A stretch of DNA of 64,000 bases. Source: Elizabethkingia bruuniana (GTDB taxonomy: Bacteria > Bacteroidota > Bacteroidia > Flavobacteriales > Weeksellaceae). Where the stretch lies: NCBI RefSeq assembly GCF_002024805.1, contig NZ_CP014337.1:434001-498000 (forward strand), read 5' to 3'. Shown piece after piece: positions 16,754 to 26,180 of the stretch (its first letter is position 1; every line of letters begins with the position of its first letter). Position numbers and translations under genes: made by a program. A model generated the notes under the pieces. It was given only the letters and a program-made list of their open reading frames with translations, did no database searches and had not been told where the DNA came from.

Positions 16754-18205
16754 ATGAGCAATCATATATCTAACGAAAGACCGCAACCAGATCATGTTTT
16801 AACAGCTATTGCGGATTATGTACTGAATTACGAAATAAAGAATGATCTAGCCTGGAAAACTGCACACTATTGTCTATTGGATACAATAGGATGTGGTCTG
16901 GAGGCATTAACATATCCGGCATGTACCAAATTGCTGGGACCAATTGTAAAAGGAACCATTGTACCCAATGGTGCTAAAGTACCGGGAACACAATTTCAGC
17001 TGGATCCGGTTCAGGCAGCTTTTAATATAGGCGCTATTATTCGCTGGCTGGATTTCAACGATACCTGGCTGGCCGCTGAATGGGGACATCCTTCAGATAA
17101 TCTGGGCGGAATTTTGGCAACAGCTGACTGGCTGTCCAGAACGAGTATAGCAGAAGGTAAAAAGCCTTTGAAAATGAAACAGGTATTGGAAGCTATGATT
17201 ATGGCACATGAGATTCAGGGTGTAATAGCTCTGGAGAATTCATTTAATAAAGTCGGACTGGATCATGTGTTGTTAGTAAAATTGGCGTCTACGGCTGTTG
17301 TCGGAAAGCTGATTGGCCTTACCAGAGACGAACTGATTAATGCTGTTTCACTTGCATTTGTAGATGGACAATCCCTAAGAACATATCGCCATGCGCCTAA
17401 TACTGGTAGTCGCAAATCCTGGGCGGCCGGAGATGCTACTTCCAGAGCAGTGCGGCTGGCACTAATTGCCAAAACAGGAGAAATGGGTTATCCTTCTGTT
17501 CTGACTGCAAAAACATGGGGCTTTTATGATGTTTCCTTCAAAGGAAATGAGTTTAAGTTCCAGAGAGATTATGGCTCTTATGTTATGGAAAATGTTTTAT
17601 TCAAAATTTCTTTCCCTGCTGAATTCCATTCTCAGACAGCTGTAGAAGCTGCTATGACATTACATAAAAAGCTGAATGAATTAGGAAAAACAACTGCAGA
17701 TATCCGCAAGATTACAATCCGTACCCATGAAGCAGCTATCCGTATTATCGATAAAAAAGGACCTCTGAATAATCCGGCAGACCGTGATCATTGTCTTCAG
17801 TATATGATTGCTGTACCTCTTATTTTCGGAAGGCTTACTGCTGCAGATTATGAAGACAACATAGCTTCTGATGAAAGAATAGATGTATTACGCGACAAAA
17901 TGGAATGTGTAGAAGATGTTCAGTTTACTACAGATTATCACGACCCTGAAAAACGTTCCATTGCCAATGCGCTTACTGTAGAGCTAAATGACGGAACAGT
18001 ACTGGAAGAAATAGTTGTTGAATATCCTATCGGACATAAACGCAGAAGAGAAGAAGGTATTCCGGAGCTGATTAAAAAATATAAAGTTAATCTGGCCCGT
18101 ATTTTCCCTGAAAAGCAACAGCGGATTTTACTGGAGAATTCTCTGGATTATAATACACTGGTAAACCTTGACGTAAATGAATTCGTTGATTTGCTAGTGA
18201 TTTAA
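16754..18205 (+). CDS. prpD: 2-methylcitrate dehydratase PrpD (MmgE/PrpD family)
   Basis: Iron-sulfur-independent dehydratase that turns 2-methylcitrate into 2-methyl-cis-aconitate; a separate aconitase elsewhere would rehydrate it. The 483-residue protein has the MmgE/PrpD signatures [40 protein letters not shown], the [16 protein letters not shown] stretch and the C-terminal [14 protein letters not shown]. Length matches E. coli PrpD. It follows prpC by 49 bases and closes the prpBCD set. A strong hairpin stands between it and mmsA. Confidence 0.95.
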   Translation: MSNHISNERPQPDHVLTAIADYVLNYEIKNDLAWKTAHYCLLDTIGCGLEALTYPACTKLLGPIVKGTIVPNGAKVPGTQFQLDPVQAAFNIGAIIRWLDFNDTWLAAEWGHPSDNLGGILATADWLSRTSIAEGKKPLKMKQVLEAMIMAHEIQGVIALENSFNKVGLDHVLLVKLASTAVVGKLIGLTRDELINAVSLAFVDGQSLRTYRHAPNTGSRKSWAAGDATSRAVRLALIAKTGEMGYPSVLTAKTWGFYDVSFKGNEFKFQRDYGSYVMENVLFKISFPAEFHSQTAVEAAMTLHKKLNELGKTTADIRKITIRTHEAAIRIIDKKGPLNNPADRDHCLQYMIAVPLIFGRLTAADYEDNIASDERIDVLRDKMECVEDVQFTTDYHDPEKRSIANALTVELNDGTVLEEIVVEYPIGHKRRREEGIPELIKKYKVNLARIFPEKQQRILLENSLDYNTLVNLDVNEFVDLLVI

Positions 18206-18217
18206 ACAATACTGAAC

Positions 18218-18259
18218 GGAAGGTTAAGGAGCCATTGCGGCAGCCTTAGCTTTCCTTTT
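18218..18259 (+). terminator. Strong hairpin between prpD and mmsA
   Basis: A 12-bp stem (18218-18229 with 18244-18255, two G:T pairs) with inner GCC/GGC pairing, followed by TTTTAT. It looks like an intrinsic terminator, possibly partial, dividing prpBCD from the valine genes; the next start is only 28 bases downstream. Confidence 0.65.
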
Positions 18260-18286
18260 ATATCATCTACACCAATCCTTTTTATA

Positions 18287-19783
18287 ATGTCAGAAAAAAT
18301 CAAAATATTAATAAACGGTGCTTTTACAGAAAGTAAAGCTACCGAATACTTACCTGTAGAAAACCCGGCAACACAGGAAACTATTGCTGATGTTCCGCTA
18401 ACCTTGTTGTCTGAGATAGACGAAGCTATTGAAGCAGCATCTGCAGCTTTTAAAATATGGAAGGAGGTTGCCACTCCCGAACGTGCAAGGCTTTTTTTAA
18501 AATACCAGCAACTACTGAAAGAACACCAGAAGGAACTTGCAGAAATACTTTCCAAAGAAAACGGGAAGACCCTTGCCGACGCTATGGGAGATGTATGGCG
18601 CGGTATAGAGGTGGTGGAGCATGCTTGCAATATTCCTACACTGATGATGGGAGAGACTGTGGAAAATGTAGCCAGAGCAGTAGATACCTATAGTTATGTA
18701 CAGCCATTGGGTGTATGTGCGGGTATTACACCATTCAATTTTCCGGCAATGATCCCTTTATGGATGTTTCCTATGGCTATTGCCTGTGGTAATACTTTTA
18801 TCCTGAAGCCATCGGAACAGACACCAATGACTTCTGTGAGAATGGCGGAGTTATTCTATAAAGCAGGTTTTCCAAAAGGTGTACTGAATGTTGTTCATGG
18901 CGCTAAAGATCAGGTGAATCATCTGCTGAATCATCCGGATATAAGAGCTATTTCTTTTGTCGGATCAGTTCCCGTTGCAGAGCATGTTTACAGAACGGGA
19001 ACACATAACCTGAAGCGGGTACAAGCTTTTGGCGGAGCTAAAAACCATATGGTTGTAATGCCTGATGCCAACAAAGAGCAGGTCATTAATAATCTGGTTG
19101 GGGCTTCGTGTGGAGCAGCAGGACAACGTTGTATGGCAATTAGTGTTGCTGTTCTGGTAGGAGAAACGCAGAACTGGATAGATGATATCAAAAAAGCACT
19201 AAGCAATATTAAACCTGGTGTATGGTCCGATGAATCTGCGGCTTATGGCCCGTTGATCAATAAACAATCTAAAGAAAAGGTTCTGAGACTTATCCGGAGT
19301 GCATATGATCAGGGAGCAGAAGTATTGCTGGATGGCAGCACCTGTACTGTAGAAGGCTATGAAAACGGATATTTTGTAGGGCCAACATTATTCAGTAATG
19401 TTTCAACGGATATGGATATTTACAAAGAAGAAATTTTCGGACCCGCATTATTGTTGCTGAAAGCTGATACACTGGATGAGGCGATAAAGATTATCAATGC
19501 TAATCCTTATGGTAACGGAACTTCTATTTTCACCAATTCAGGGGCAGCAGCACGAAAGTTTCAGCATGAAATAGAAGTAGGTCAAATCGGGATTAACCTT
19601 CCGATACCGGTTCCTTTGCCATTCTTTTCTTTTACAGGCTGGCGCAAATCGTTTTTCGGAGATCTGCATTCCTATGGAAAGCAAGGAGTGCGTTTTTACA
19701 CAGAGACCAAGACTATTACTGCACGCTGGTTCGAAGAGGATGTACCGGGAGGTAACGTAAATATGACTATAGCTTTAAAATAA
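18287..19783 (+). CDS. mmsA: CoA-acylating methylmalonate-semialdehyde dehydrogenase
   Basis: Converts methylmalonate semialdehyde plus CoA and NAD+ to propionyl-CoA and CO2, the last step of distal valine degradation. The 498-residue aldehyde dehydrogenase has the [21 protein letters not shown] loop, [13 protein letters not shown] cofactor motif and the catalytic cysteine in [14 protein letters not shown]. That cysteine context, lacking the usual general-base Glu region, is typical of MmsA. Its product propionyl-CoA feeds directly into PrpC, encoded just upstream. Confidence 0.94.
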   Translation: MSEKIKILINGAFTESKATEYLPVENPATQETIADVPLTLLSEIDEAIEAASAAFKIWKEVATPERARLFLKYQQLLKEHQKELAEILSKENGKTLADAMGDVWRGIEVVEHACNIPTLMMGETVENVARAVDTYSYVQPLGVCAGITPFNFPAMIPLWMFPMAIACGNTFILKPSEQTPMTSVRMAELFYKAGFPKGVLNVVHGAKDQVNHLLNHPDIRAISFVGSVPVAEHVYRTGTHNLKRVQAFGGAKNHMVVMPDANKEQVINNLVGASCGAAGQRCMAISVAVLVGETQNWIDDIKKALSNIKPGVWSDESAAYGPLINKQSKEKVLRLIRSAYDQGAEVLLDGSTCTVEGYENGYFVGPTLFSNVSTDMDIYKEEIFGPALLLLKADTLDEAIKIINANPYGNGTSIFTNSGAAARKFQHEIEVGQIGINLPIPVPLPFFSFTGWRKSFFGDLHSYGKQGVRFYTETKTITARWFEEDVPGGNVNMTIALK

Positions 19784-19829
19784 TGAACTGAATATAATAT
19801 TCAGTATTTAATTTTCAACCGAATAAGAT

Positions 19830-20990
19830 ATGCAGTTTAACTTAAACGAAAACCAGTATGCCTTTCAGGAGGCGGCAAGGAGTTTTGCCCAAAAAGAGTT
19901 AGCGCCGTATGCTTCGGAATGGGATGCTAAAAAAATATTTCCCAGAGAGGCTATTTTAAAAGCCGGAGAGTTGGGGTTTTGTGGCATTTATACAAGCGAG
20001 GAAAGTGGTGGTTTAGGTCTTTCGAGGCTGGATGCTGTTATTATATTTGAAGAACTGGCAGCAGCATGCCCGTCTACCACTGCCTATATTACCATTCATA
20101 ATATGGTTTCGTGGATGATTGATAAATACGGAAAAGATGAGATCCGGAAAGAATTGTGTCCAAAATTATCAACAGGAGATCTCCTGGGATCATATTGTCT
20201 TACAGAGCCCGGATCCGGATCGGATGCTGCAAGCTTGAAAACAACGGCTGTAAAGAAAGGTGATAAATATCTGATAACTGGTACAAAAGCATTTATTTCC
20301 GGTGCCGGAGAAAGTGATGTACTTATTGTAATGGCGCGTACAGGAGATGCTTCTTCAAAAGGAATCAGTGCTTTTGTTGTTTCTGCCAAAAGCCCGGGAA
20401 TAAGCTTTGGCGAAAATGAAAAAAAACTGGGATGGAATACTCAGCCAACAAGGTTTGTATTTCTGGATCAGGTAGAAGTAGATGAAAGTTATCTTTTGGG
20501 AACATTGGGTGAAGGCTTTAAAATTGCTCTGAAAGGACTGGACGGCGGGCGCATCAATATTGGAACATGTTCTGTAGGGGCTGCTCAGGGAGCCATTAAT
20601 CAGGCACAACGCTATATGCACGAGAGGCAACAGTTCGGGAAATCTTTAGCACAGTTTCAATCATTACAATTTAAGATTGCCGACATGGTAACAGAATTGG
20701 TAGCAGCCCGGCAGATGATTCACCTGGCAGCGTTTAAGCTGGATTCTAATGACCCAAATGCTACAACATACTGTGCAATGGCCAAAAGACTGGCTACCGA
20801 TATGTGTTTTAATATTTGTAACGAAGCTTTACAGATATTAGGCGGATATGGCTGTACGCAGGATTTTCCTGTGGAAAGATTAATGCGCGATGCAAGAGTG
20901 CATCAGGTTGTAGAGGGAACAAATGAAATTATGAAACTGGTAATCTCCCGAAAAATACTGGAGGAGGGAGCTACGCTCCAGATCAGATAA
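19830..20990 (+). CDS. Acyl-CoA dehydrogenase, probably isobutyryl-CoA dehydrogenase
   Basis: A 386-residue FAD-dependent acyl-CoA dehydrogenase with CLTEPGSGSDAASLKTTA (FAD/substrate loop), FISGAGESDVLIVMARTG, RQQFGKSLAQFQSLQFKIADM and the C-terminal VVEGTNEIMKLVISRKIL, where the Glu after VV and in NEIM holds the catalytic-base region of short-chain enzymes. Neighbours (mmsA, mmsB, HIBYL-CoA hydrolase, enoyl-CoA hydratase) point to isobutyryl-CoA to methacrylyl-CoA. Other short branched acyl-CoAs cannot be excluded. Confidence 0.9.
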   Translation: MQFNLNENQYAFQEAARSFAQKELAPYASEWDAKKIFPREAILKAGELGFCGIYTSEESGGLGLSRLDAVIIFEELAAACPSTTAYITIHNMVSWMIDKYGKDEIRKELCPKLSTGDLLGSYCLTEPGSGSDAASLKTTAVKKGDKYLITGTKAFISGAGESDVLIVMARTGDASSKGISAFVVSAKSPGISFGENEKKLGWNTQPTRFVFLDQVEVDESYLLGTLGEGFKIALKGLDGGRINIGTCSVGAAQGAINQAQRYMHERQQFGKSLAQFQSLQFKIADMVTELVAARQMIHLAAFKLDSNDPNATTYCAMAKRLATDMCFNICNEALQILGGYGCTQDFPVERLMRDARVHQVVEGTNEIMKLVISRKILEEGATLQIR

Positions 20991-21028
20991 AGCTTAACTT
21001 TATATTCACTTCATTTTCACTTAAAAAT

Positions 21029-22135
21029 ATGGATTTAATACTTACAGAAATAAAAAATAAAGTCGGGTTTATTACACTTAATTCAGAAAAGACCCTTAAC
21101 TCTCTTTCACTTCCGATGATAGAACAGCTCGGTGCTGTCCTAAAAGAATGGGCGGAGTCCGATGAGATTGCCTGTATCTTTTTACAGGGAGCAGGTGAGA
21201 AAGCTTTCTGTGCCGGAGGCGATGTGAGAAAACTTCATGATGCGATTGTTGAACAAAGGGCGATTGATCCAAAGAAAGTTCCACAGGAATGTCTTGATTT
21301 TTTCTCTAAAGAATATAAAGTAGATTATGCTATTCATACGTACCCTAAACCTGTAATTGTTTGGGGAAGCGGTATTGTAATGGGAGGTGGAATAGGCCTG
21401 ATGGTTGGTGCTTCTCACCGTATTGTTACGGAGAAAAGCAAACTGGCTATGCCTGAAATTACAATAGGTTTGTATCCGGACGTCGGCGGAACCTGGTTTT
21501 TAAACAGAATGCCTTCTGCTTATGGATTGTATTCCGGTTTAACGGGAGCCAGACTGGATGGGGCAGATTGTAGATTTCTGGGGTTGGCAGATTATTATAT
21601 TGAGTCTGCCTCAAAAGAAGATCTTGTAAAAGCTCTGGAGCAGGCGGATTGGAGTGGTGGACGCTATAAAGCAGTTTCTGAGGTGCTGGAAAAGTTTTCA
21701 GCACGTACCAGAATGCCAGAATCTAAAGCCGCTGCCCGTGAGTTGTTCATCCGGAAGTTTGAAGGAGTAAACACCTTAAAAGAGTTTGCTGATATTCTAA
21801 CAACACAGCAGGGAGAAGATGAATGGGTAAATACAGGGGTCAAAACCTTTAAGTCAGGATCCCCGAGTTCGGCTGGTATTATTTTCAGACAACTGAAGCA
21901 GGGAGCTAAGCTAAGTTTGGAGGATGTATTTCGCTCAGAGCTCAACCTATCATGTCAATGCTGTATACATCCTGATTTTGCGGAAGGTGTGCGTGCTTTA
22001 CTGGTAGATAAAGATCAGTCTCCAAAATGGATCCCGGCAACACAGGATGAGGTTACCGAAGAATGGGTAGATAGTTATTTTTCTCCTGTCTGGAACGAAG
22101 AAAAACATCCTTTAAAGAATCTAAGTATAAATTAA
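21029..22135 (+). CDS. 3-hydroxyisobutyryl-CoA hydrolase (enoyl-CoA hydratase superfamily)
   Basis: A 368-residue crotonase-fold protein. It is longer than an enoyl-CoA hydratase and has the HIBYL-CoA hydrolase pattern: GAGEKAFCAGGDVRKL, GIVMGGGIGLMVGASHRIV (oxyanion hole), AMPEITIGLYPDVGGTWFLNR with the catalytic Glu and Asp, and a C-terminal ELNLSCQCCIHPDFAEGVRALLVDK extension. It frees 3-hydroxyisobutyrate for MmsB. Starts 38 bases after the dehydrogenase. Confidence 0.92.
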   Translation: MDLILTEIKNKVGFITLNSEKTLNSLSLPMIEQLGAVLKEWAESDEIACIFLQGAGEKAFCAGGDVRKLHDAIVEQRAIDPKKVPQECLDFFSKEYKVDYAIHTYPKPVIVWGSGIVMGGGIGLMVGASHRIVTEKSKLAMPEITIGLYPDVGGTWFLNRMPSAYGLYSGLTGARLDGADCRFLGLADYYIESASKEDLVKALEQADWSGGRYKAVSEVLEKFSARTRMPESKAAARELFIRKFEGVNTLKEFADILTTQQGEDEWVNTGVKTFKSGSPSSAGIIFRQLKQGAKLSLEDVFRSELNLSCQCCIHPDFAEGVRALLVDKDQSPKWIPATQDEVTEEWVDSYFSPVWNEEKHPLKNLSIN

Positions 22136-22144
22136 TTAATCATC

Positions 22145-23026
22145 ATGAAAAAAATTGCATTTATAGGATTAGGAAATATGGGTGGCCCTATGGCTGCAAA
22201 CCTGATAAAAAAAGGCTATGAGGTTAAAGGTTTTGATCTTTCGGCAGATGCCTTGAATCATTTGAAGGATGTGGGAGGCCACGTAGCTGATTCTTCTTTA
22301 GAAGCCATTGCAGGCGCAGATGTCGTTATTACAATGCTGCCTTCCGGAAAACATGTTTCTGATTTGTATTCTGATGAATTTATAACTCATCTGAAATCAG
22401 ATGCACTTTTGATAGACAGCAGTACAATTGATGCTGTTACTGCCAGAGCTGTTGCAGATAAGGTGCAGCTAAAAGGCTGTAGTATGATAGATGCACCTGT
22501 TTCCGGAGGAACAAGCGGGGCACAAGCCGGAACATTAACTTTTATTGTTGGAGGAACACAGTATGATTTTGAAAAAGCTAAGCCTATATTAGAATGTATG
22601 GGGAAGAATATTTTCCATGCCGGAGAATCCGGAGCGGGACAGGTTGCTAAAATGTGTAATAATATGCTTCTGGCAGTTCATATGATTGGTACTTCGGAAG
22701 CTATTAACCTGGGAGTAAGACAAGGACTGGACCCTAGAGTGTTGAGTGAGATTATGAAGAAGAGTTCAGGTGGGAACTGGTCTTTGGAAGTCTACAATCC
22801 TTATCCGGGAGTAATGGAAAATGCACCTGCATCAAAAGATTATGTAGGTGGTTTTGCTGTAGATCTTATGGCAAAAGATCTTGGCCTGGCATCGGCAGCA
22901 GGGTTGGAAACGAAAACAGCTACGCCGCTGGGAAGCACAGCACTAAACTTGTACCGAATGTGGAGCGATGCAGGTAACGGAAAGATAGATTTCTCCAGTA
23001 TTATTCAGTTTCTCAACAAACAATAA
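22145..23026 (+). CDS. mmsB: 3-hydroxyisobutyrate dehydrogenase
   Basis: NAD-dependent oxidation of 3-hydroxyisobutyrate to methylmalonate semialdehyde. The 293-residue beta-hydroxyacid dehydrogenase has the Rossmann GLGNMGGPMAANLIKKGY, the substrate signature DAPVSGGTSGAQAGTLTF and the catalytic Lys in GAGQVAKMCNNML. The C-terminal DLMAKDLGLASAAG segment is also typical. The nine-base gap to the hydrolase upstream and the six-base gap to the next gene show an operon. Confidence 0.94.
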   Translation: MKKIAFIGLGNMGGPMAANLIKKGYEVKGFDLSADALNHLKDVGGHVADSSLEAIAGADVVITMLPSGKHVSDLYSDEFITHLKSDALLIDSSTIDAVTARAVADKVQLKGCSMIDAPVSGGTSGAQAGTLTFIVGGTQYDFEKAKPILECMGKNIFHAGESGAGQVAKMCNNMLLAVHMIGTSEAINLGVRQGLDPRVLSEIMKKSSGGNWSLEVYNPYPGVMENAPASKDYVGGFAVDLMAKDLGLASAAGLETKTATPLGSTALNLYRMWSDAGNGKIDFSSIIQFLNKQ

Positions 23027-23031
23027 CAACT

Positions 23032-23814
23032 ATGGATTTCGAAACATTAATTTATACACAGGACGGCTATACCGGAATATTAACAATAAATCGTCCACAG
23101 GCTTTGAATGCTCTAAATGTAGATGTTCTAAGAGAGCTGAATATATTTACAGATTATATTAAAACAAAGAAGGATGTCCGTGCTCTTATTATCACCGGAG
23201 CAGGTGATAAAGCTTTTGTAGCCGGAGCGGATATAAAAGCAATGCAGGGAATGACTCCGGAAGAAGCAGAGAGATTTTCAGTTACTGCCCAGGCGGTATT
23301 CGATGCTATTGAAGCATTGCCATTTGCTGTTATAGCTGCAGTAAACGGCTTTGCTTTAGGAGGAGGTTGTGAACTTGCATTGGCCTGTGATGTTATTCTG
23401 GCAAGTGAAAAAGCTCGATTTGGTCTGCCGGAAGTTACATTGGGGCTTTTACCCTGCTTTGGCGGGACACAGCGCTTGCCCAGAGCAATAGGATTGTATA
23501 AAGCAAAAGAAATGGTTTTTTCGGGTGAGTTTTATACGGCTGAAAGCTGCAGAGAATTTGGTTTTGTCAATCGTGTAATTGCTCCGGAGGATCTACTGGA
23601 TGAAGCCTGTAAGCTGGCTGCAACTATTGCTGCCAGAGGCCCTGTTGCAGTAGCAAAAGCCAAACAATCACTCAACACTGGAATTGAAATACATCTTGAT
23701 GAAGGATTAAAACAAGAAGCTTATCTGTTTGGAGAACTCTTCAATACGGAGGATCATAATGAAGGTATAGGAGCTTTTATAGAAAAACGTAGTCCTGATT
23801 TTAAAGGAAAATAA
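23032..23814 (+). CDS. Enoyl-CoA hydratase, probably methacrylyl-CoA hydratase
   Basis: A 260-residue crotonase with both catalytic glutamates in NGFALGGGCELALACD and ARFGLPEVTLGLLPCFGGTQ, and the CoA-binding KAFVAGADIKAM motif. Length and motifs are those of short-chain enoyl-CoA hydratases. Within this operon it would hydrate methacrylyl-CoA to 3-hydroxyisobutyryl-CoA, completing the chain of enzymes encoded around it; a broader role in fatty-acid oxidation is possible. Confidence 0.92.
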   Translation: MDFETLIYTQDGYTGILTINRPQALNALNVDVLRELNIFTDYIKTKKDVRALIITGAGDKAFVAGADIKAMQGMTPEEAERFSVTAQAVFDAIEALPFAVIAAVNGFALGGGCELALACDVILASEKARFGLPEVTLGLLPCFGGTQRLPRAIGLYKAKEMVFSGEFYTAESCREFGFVNRVIAPEDLLDEACKLAATIAARGPVAVAKAKQSLNTGIEIHLDEGLKQEAYLFGELFNTEDHNEGIGAFIEKRSPDFKGK

Positions 23815-23828
23815 AGATTATATAATAT

Positions 23829-24488
23829 ATGAGTTTGATAAGAGAGAAGTTGCTACTGCCGGAAGGAGGTAAGAAATTGTTATTGCATTCTTGTTGTGCA
23901 CCATGTTCAGGAGAGGTGATGGAAGCAATAATATCTTCAGGTATAGAGTTTACAATATTCTTTTACAATCCAAATATCCATCCCAAAAAGGAATATGACT
24001 TGCGGAAAGAAGAAAATATACGTTTTGCAGAAAAGTATAATATTCCTTTTATAGATGCTGATTATGATGTGGATAATTGGTTTTCCCGGGCCAAAGGAAT
24101 GGAATGGGAACCTGAAAAAGGAGTACGCTGTACAATGTGTTTTGATATGCGTTTTGAACGTACGGCATTATACGCTTATGAAAATGGATTTGACATAATA
24201 TCCAGTTCTTTAGGAATCTCCAGATGGAAGAATATGGAACAGATTAATGATTGTGGTCTACGGGCGGCAGGGCATTATGAAGGTATTACTTACTGGACCT
24301 ATAACTGGAGAAAAAAAGGTGGTTCGGCAAGAATGTTGGAAATTAGTAAGCAGGAACAATTTTATATGCAGGAATATTGTGGCTGCGCTTATTCTTTACG
24401 GGATACCAACAAATGGAGAATGGAAAATGGACGGGAGAAGATAAAACTAGGTGAAAAATATTATGGTATCCATGAAGGGGATGCCTAA
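23829..24488 (+). CDS. queH: Epoxyqueuosine reductase QueH
   Basis: Last step of queuosine biosynthesis: reduces epoxyqueuosine to queuosine in tRNA. The 219-residue protein is of the QueH (formerly DUF208) family, which replaces the cobalamin-dependent QueG. Conserved features are HSCCAPC near residue 20, [44 protein letters not shown] and the YCGCAYS motif near the C-terminus, providing Fe-S and active-site cysteines. It starts 14 bases after the hydratase, possibly on the same transcript. QueH is B12-independent, like the methylcitrate route upstream. Confidence 0.93.
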   Translation: MSLIREKLLLPEGGKKLLLHSCCAPCSGEVMEAIISSGIEFTIFFYNPNIHPKKEYDLRKEENIRFAEKYNIPFIDADYDVDNWFSRAKGMEWEPEKGVRCTMCFDMRFERTALYAYENGFDIISSSLGISRWKNMEQINDCGLRAAGHYEGITYWTYNWRKKGGSARMLEISKQEQFYMQEYCGCAYSLRDTNKWRMENGREKIKLGEKYYGIHEGDA

Positions 24489-24531
24489 AAGGAGAAAAAT
24501 ACTACTCTGAAAAATACAAATAATTACAATA

Positions 24532-24566
24532 AAAAAGCCGTATCAAAAATTTTGATACGGCTTTTT
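24532..24566. terminator. Bidirectional terminator after queH
   Basis: A long perfect inverted repeat (GCCGTATCAAAA with its complement), flanked by A-run and T-run, between converging genes. Confidence 0.92.
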
Positions 24567-24594
24567 ATATTCTTTAATAGTGACTAAGCTTCTT

Positions 24595-25020
24595 CTAAGA
24601 ATTTTGAGCTACGAATTTTTTGTAATTCTCTTCGTTTTTAAAATAGGCTACTTCACCATTATCACCAACCATCACGATATAAGCATTTGCCTTATCTATT
24701 TTTTCTCCACTGAATGGATCTGTAGCTTCTCTTACACTTTTGTCTTTCGGAATACGTTCCACACACATTTCGCAACAGCCATAATAGGTTTTTCTGTCAT
24801 GGGGTACTTCTATTTGCTTCTTTCCCATATAAGCATCATTCACCATACATACGGTTTCATTTGGTACTTTATCTCCCTTAGCATATTTACCATCGGACGA
24901 AGTTGCCGTCATCTGGTCTGACATTGTCTGAGTGTTATTCTTAGGTTTATCAGTGTTGCATGCATATAGTATAACAGAACTGAAAATAATAAGAGATGTA
25001 TTTCTGAGCATTGCTTTCAT
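24595..25020 (-). CDS. Putative metal-binding lipoprotein (TRASH/YHS-like)
   Basis: A 141-residue lipoprotein (signal ending LYAC). The mature part has ETVCMVNDAYMG, KTYYGCCEMCVERIPKD, then SVREATDPFSGEKIDKANAYI and a FKNEENYKKFVA end. A CxxC-type cluster (CCEMC) plus the YFKNEENYKKF ending resembles the small TRASH/YHS and NosL-like metal-binding modules. The metal and partner are not known. A later Met at residue 4 could also be the start. Confidence 0.65.
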   Translation of the reverse strand: MKAMLRNTSLIIFSSVILYACNTDKPKNNTQTMSDQMTATSSDGKYAKGDKVPNETVCMVNDAYMGKKQIEVPHDRKTYYGCCEMCVERIPKDKSVREATDPFSGEKIDKANAYIVMVGDNGEVAYFKNEENYKKFVAQNS

Positions 25021-25436
25021 TGCTAATCTAATTTAATAAGAATTATCTTCAAAATTAAGTTTAATGCTTCAGTATATTTTATCAAATTCTGGTAAAAGTT
25101 TATATGAAAGTAAAAATAAATATGTACTAATGTTTCTTTATTTTTTTTACTGCTTTTATTATTGGAAATTATTCATAACTAGTTGTAATAAAACTATTTA
25201 TTTATCAATATATTGATTTATTATTATTTTACATATAAAAGTAATTTTATATCACTTGGAATATTCAATAGATTAATTTTATTTATTTTGACTGTTTTCC
25301 GTTAATTATATCTGTTTAGTTGTTTGTTAATAGATGTTAAACTTATTTTTTTCTTTTAACCCCTTTTCCAAAAGTTTATCTAAGCTTAAAGAAAACTTAA
25401 AGAAAACTAATAGTAAATTAATAAACCCTAAATAGC
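25021..25436. other. AT-rich gap, no gene
   Basis: About 415 bases between divergent genes. No credible coding region or strong promoter match was found. A direct repeat of CTTAAAGAAAA occurs near 25384-25405. Confidence 0.5.
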
Positions 25437-26111
25437 ATGTCTATACAAAAAAATATCTTTCAGACATTTAAAACTAAGAAGCTTCCTCTGCTTACGCGAT
25501 TTCATATTTGGAAGATTAAAAGACTAAACCCTGATTACTCATATCATTTGTATGATGATGATGATATTGATAAATTTTTGCAGGAAGAATTTCCACCACG
25601 GTATTTTGAAGCTTATAAACGTTTAACAATCGGTGCTGCGAAAGCAGATTTTTTTCGCTATGCTATTCTCTATAAAAAAGGAGGCGTATATCTTGATGTA
25701 GATAGTAGTGTATCGAGGCCTTTTAAAGCGCTTATAAGACCTGATGATGTTGCTGTACTAAGCAGAGAGCGTCATCCTCAGTTTTTTGTACAGTGGGCAC
25801 TGGTCTATGAAAAAGGACATCCTTTTCTGGCAAAAGTATTAGAACATATTGTTGATAATATTGAGAACCACAGATATCCAAATGACATTCATAAAACAAC
25901 AGGACCTACGGCTTATACAAAAGGTATAGAAGCAAGTCTAAAAGAAAATCCGGAGACCCCGTACAGAGTTTTTGACGGAATAGAATTTAGAGGATATTTA
26001 AAATTTAAATACAAACTAGGAAAGTTTTTTCTGTATTCAAGCAGAGCTGAACATTGGAAACAAAAGCAGCTTACAATGGATATTATAGATCCGCGAATGG
26101 TGAATATTTAA
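25437..26111 (+). CDS. Glycosyltransferase family 32 (OCH1-like)
   Basis: A 224-residue cytosolic glycosyltransferase with the DXD-containing sugar-binding family 32 pattern: IPK-like start IQKNIFQTFKTKKLP, NPDYSYHLYDDDDIDKFL, AAKADFFRYAILYKKGGVYLDVDSSVSRPF (DVD is the nucleotide-sugar/metal site) and TTGPTAYTKGI. Such enzymes add single sugars to surface polysaccharide or lipid. No other polysaccharide genes are nearby, so the acceptor is unknown. Confidence 0.85.
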   Translation: MSIQKNIFQTFKTKKLPLLTRFHIWKIKRLNPDYSYHLYDDDDIDKFLQEEFPPRYFEAYKRLTIGAAKADFFRYAILYKKGGVYLDVDSSVSRPFKALIRPDDVAVLSRERHPQFFVQWALVYEKGHPFLAKVLEHIVDNIENHRYPNDIHKTTGPTAYTKGIEASLKENPETPYRVFDGIEFRGYLKFKYKLGKFFLYSSRAEHWKQKQLTMDIIDPRMVNI

Positions 26112-26150
26112 ATATAATATTCAATTAACTTACAAACCGTAGAATAAGAT

Positions 26151-26158
26151 TAGCTTTG
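26151..26158 (+). promoter_or_regulatory. Promoter -7 element for the barnase-like gene
   Basis: TAGCTTTG is an exact -7 match, placing the start of transcription around 26163 and a leader of roughly 18 bases before ATG 26181. Confidence 0.55.
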
Positions 26159-26180
26159 CGTAAATCATCAAAACAATTTT

